A stretch of DNA of 5,996 nt from an uncultured Oscillospiraceae bacterium (lineage in GTDB: Bacteria; Bacillota; Clostridia; Oscillospirales; Oscillospiraceae): the NCBI GenBank assembly GCA_934597585.1, contig CAKTSA010000059.1, positions 1 to 5,996 on the forward strand, in the 5' to 3' direction. The position numbers were made by a program, and so were the translations under genes. Positions 4,907-5,996 of this stretch are shown here, piece after piece. Under the pieces are notes generated by a model that ran no database searches, was not told the DNA's origin, and was given only the letters and a program-made list of their open reading frames with translations. Each line of letters starts with the position of its first letter. Position 1 is the first letter of the stretch.

Positions 4907-5996
4907 AGACTGTGGATATCGAGGCCATGTACCAGCACCTGGAGGAAACCGTCCGGGGCTACAACCCCTCGGCCAATTTCCAGCAGATCCGGCAGGCCTA
5001 TGACTTTGCCCGGGATCTGCACGGCCCCCAGCTGCGCAAGGACGGCTCCCCCTTCGTGACCCACCCCCTGGCGGTGGCCCAGATCGTGGCGGAGGAGCTG
5101 CACCTGGACAGCGAATCCATTGTGGCGGCGCTGCTCCACGACACCATTGAGGATACCGAGGCCACCCACGAGCAGCTGGCCAAGCTGTTTTCCCCCACCA
5201 TCGCCGACCTGGTGGAGGGCGTCAGCAAGCTGACCCGGGTCCACTACACCTCCAAGGAGGAGGAGCAGATGGAGAATCTGCGGAAGATGCTGATGGCCAT
5301 GAGCAAGGACATCCGGGTCATCCTCATCAAGATCTCCGACCGGCTGCACAACATGCGCACCATGGAGTACCAGACGCCGGAGAAGCAGAAGCAGAAGTCC
5401 TTCGAGACCATGGAGATCTACGCCCCCATCGCCCACCGGCTGGGCATGCAGAAGATGAAGTGGGAGCTGGAGGACCTCAGCCTGAAATATCTGGACCCTG
5501 TGGGCTACCGGGAGATCACCGAGGCCCTGGACGAGAAGGCGGCGGAGTACGACGGCTTTATGTCCGCCATCCACGACCAGATCGTCTCCCGCCTCAGGGA
5601 GGAGGGCATCGGGGCCACCGTCTACGGCCGCATGAAGCACCCCTACTCCATCTACCGCAAGATGTACACCCAGAACAAGAGCCTGGACGACGTGTTCGAC
5701 CTGTTCGCCTTCCGGGTCATCGTGGACACGGTGGCGGACTGCTACAACGTGCTGGGTATCATCCACGACCTGTATAAGCCCATCCTGGGCCGGTTCAAGG
5801 ACTATATCGGCACCCCCAAGCCCAATCTGTACCAGAGCCTGCACACCACCGTGGTGGGCGAGAGCGGCATCCCCTTCGAGGTGCAGATCCGCACCAAGGA
5901 GATGCACGAGGTGGCGGAATACGGCATCGCCGCCCACTGGAAGTACAAGCAGAACGGCCAGGGCGGCGGCGACGAGGGCCGCTACGAGTGGGTGCG
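4903..5996 (+). CDS. relA: Bifunctional (p)ppGpp synthetase/hydrolase of the Rel/SpoT family, N-terminal half
   Basis: The first 364 codons are present; the gene runs off the right edge. The enzyme makes (p)ppGpp from ATP and GDP/GTP and hydrolyses it, setting the stringent response. The HD hydrolase domain is intact: H54 (THPLAVA), H79-D80 followed by E83-D84 (LLHDTIEDT), and D146 and N150 (ISDRLHNMRT). The synthetase domain shows GRMKHPYSIYRKM (242-254), FDLFAFRVIV (265-274, with D266), the RFKD loop (297-300), YIGTPKPNLYQSLHTTV (301-317) and FEVQIRT (325-331, with E326), then EYGIAAHWKYK. RFKD fits the RxKD class linked to bifunctional enzymes, unlike the ExDD of monofunctional RelA. The TGS and ACT parts expected in a protein of about 730 residues are outside the window. 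AGGAGG (4888-4893) lies inside the end of recJ, nine bases before the ATG. Confidence 0.97.
   Translation, partial: MKTVDIEAMYQHLEETVRGYNPSANFQQIRQAYDFARDLHGPQLRKDGSPFVTHPLAVAQIVAEELHLDSESIVAALLHDTIEDTEATHEQLAKLFSPTIADLVEGVSKLTRVHYTSKEEEQMENLRKMLMAMSKDIRVILIKISDRLHNMRTMEYQTPEKQKQKSFETMEIYAPIAHRLGMQKMKWELEDLSLKYLDPVGYREITEALDEKAAEYDGFMSAIHDQIVSRLREEGIGATVYGRMKHPYSIYRKMYTQNKSLDDVFDLFAFRVIVDTVADCYNVLGIIHDLYKPILGRFKDYIGTPKPNLYQSLHTTVVGESGIPFEVQIRTKEMHEVAEYGIAAHWKYKQNGQGGGDEGRYEWV

Noticed and set aside
4429..5937. Long open frame antisense to relA and the recJ end
   Set aside because: It overlaps two well-identified genes and its composition is that of an antisense shadow (runs of LLLL, VVH, GGV).

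Overview
The window looks like chromosomal DNA from a GC-rich, low-GC-phylum-derived anaerobe, most likely a gut Clostridium-class bacterium of the Oscillospirales type. The reasons are strong Firmicutes-style Shine-Dalgarno sequences (AGGAGG), TTGACA/TATAAT-type promoters in AT-rich gaps between GC-rich genes, a DUF975 membrane protein, a RecJ with the long C-terminal extension, a bifunctional Rel-type (p)ppGpp enzyme, and intergenic palindromic repeats of a kind familiar from that order. The taxonomic assignment is inference; there is no rRNA in the window.

Layout. Positions 1-37 (minus) hold only the first 12 codons of a gene whose product begins MAQAFFGGVHPN, which fits the N-terminus of RnfC, usually the first gene of an rnf operon. 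It has a good promoter (168-196, minus) and a leader of about 120 nt that is predicted to fold strongly and may control translation. Diverging from it is a DUF975 membrane protein (386-1174, plus) with its own promoter and a near-perfect intrinsic terminator (1181-1216).

Positions 1217-1828 contain no protein gene I can support. They hold a free-standing candidate small RNA (about 1309-1420) with its own consensus promoter and terminator. Next comes a palindromic repeat (1444-1652) with a second palindromic repeat nested inside it (1491-1600). A third GC-rich hairpin repeat cluster (1682-1783) follows, then a pyrimidine-rich stretch running to the stop codon of the next gene.

A minus-strand gene (1829-2650) encodes a stand-alone protein of the E2/CAT acyltransferase fold in which the catalytic His-Asp motif is replaced. 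It is divergent from a plus-strand operon that starts at 2807: recJ (single-strand DNA exonuclease, 2807-4906), overlapping by ATGA with relA/rel (stringent-response (p)ppGpp synthetase/hydrolase, 4903 to beyond the window). The two promoters lie back to back at 2685-2765.

No single new system dominates. recJ-relA is housekeeping DNA repair plus stringent response, the rnf fragment is energy metabolism, and the least explained parts are the orphan small RNA, the structured rnfC leader and the degenerate acyltransferase.
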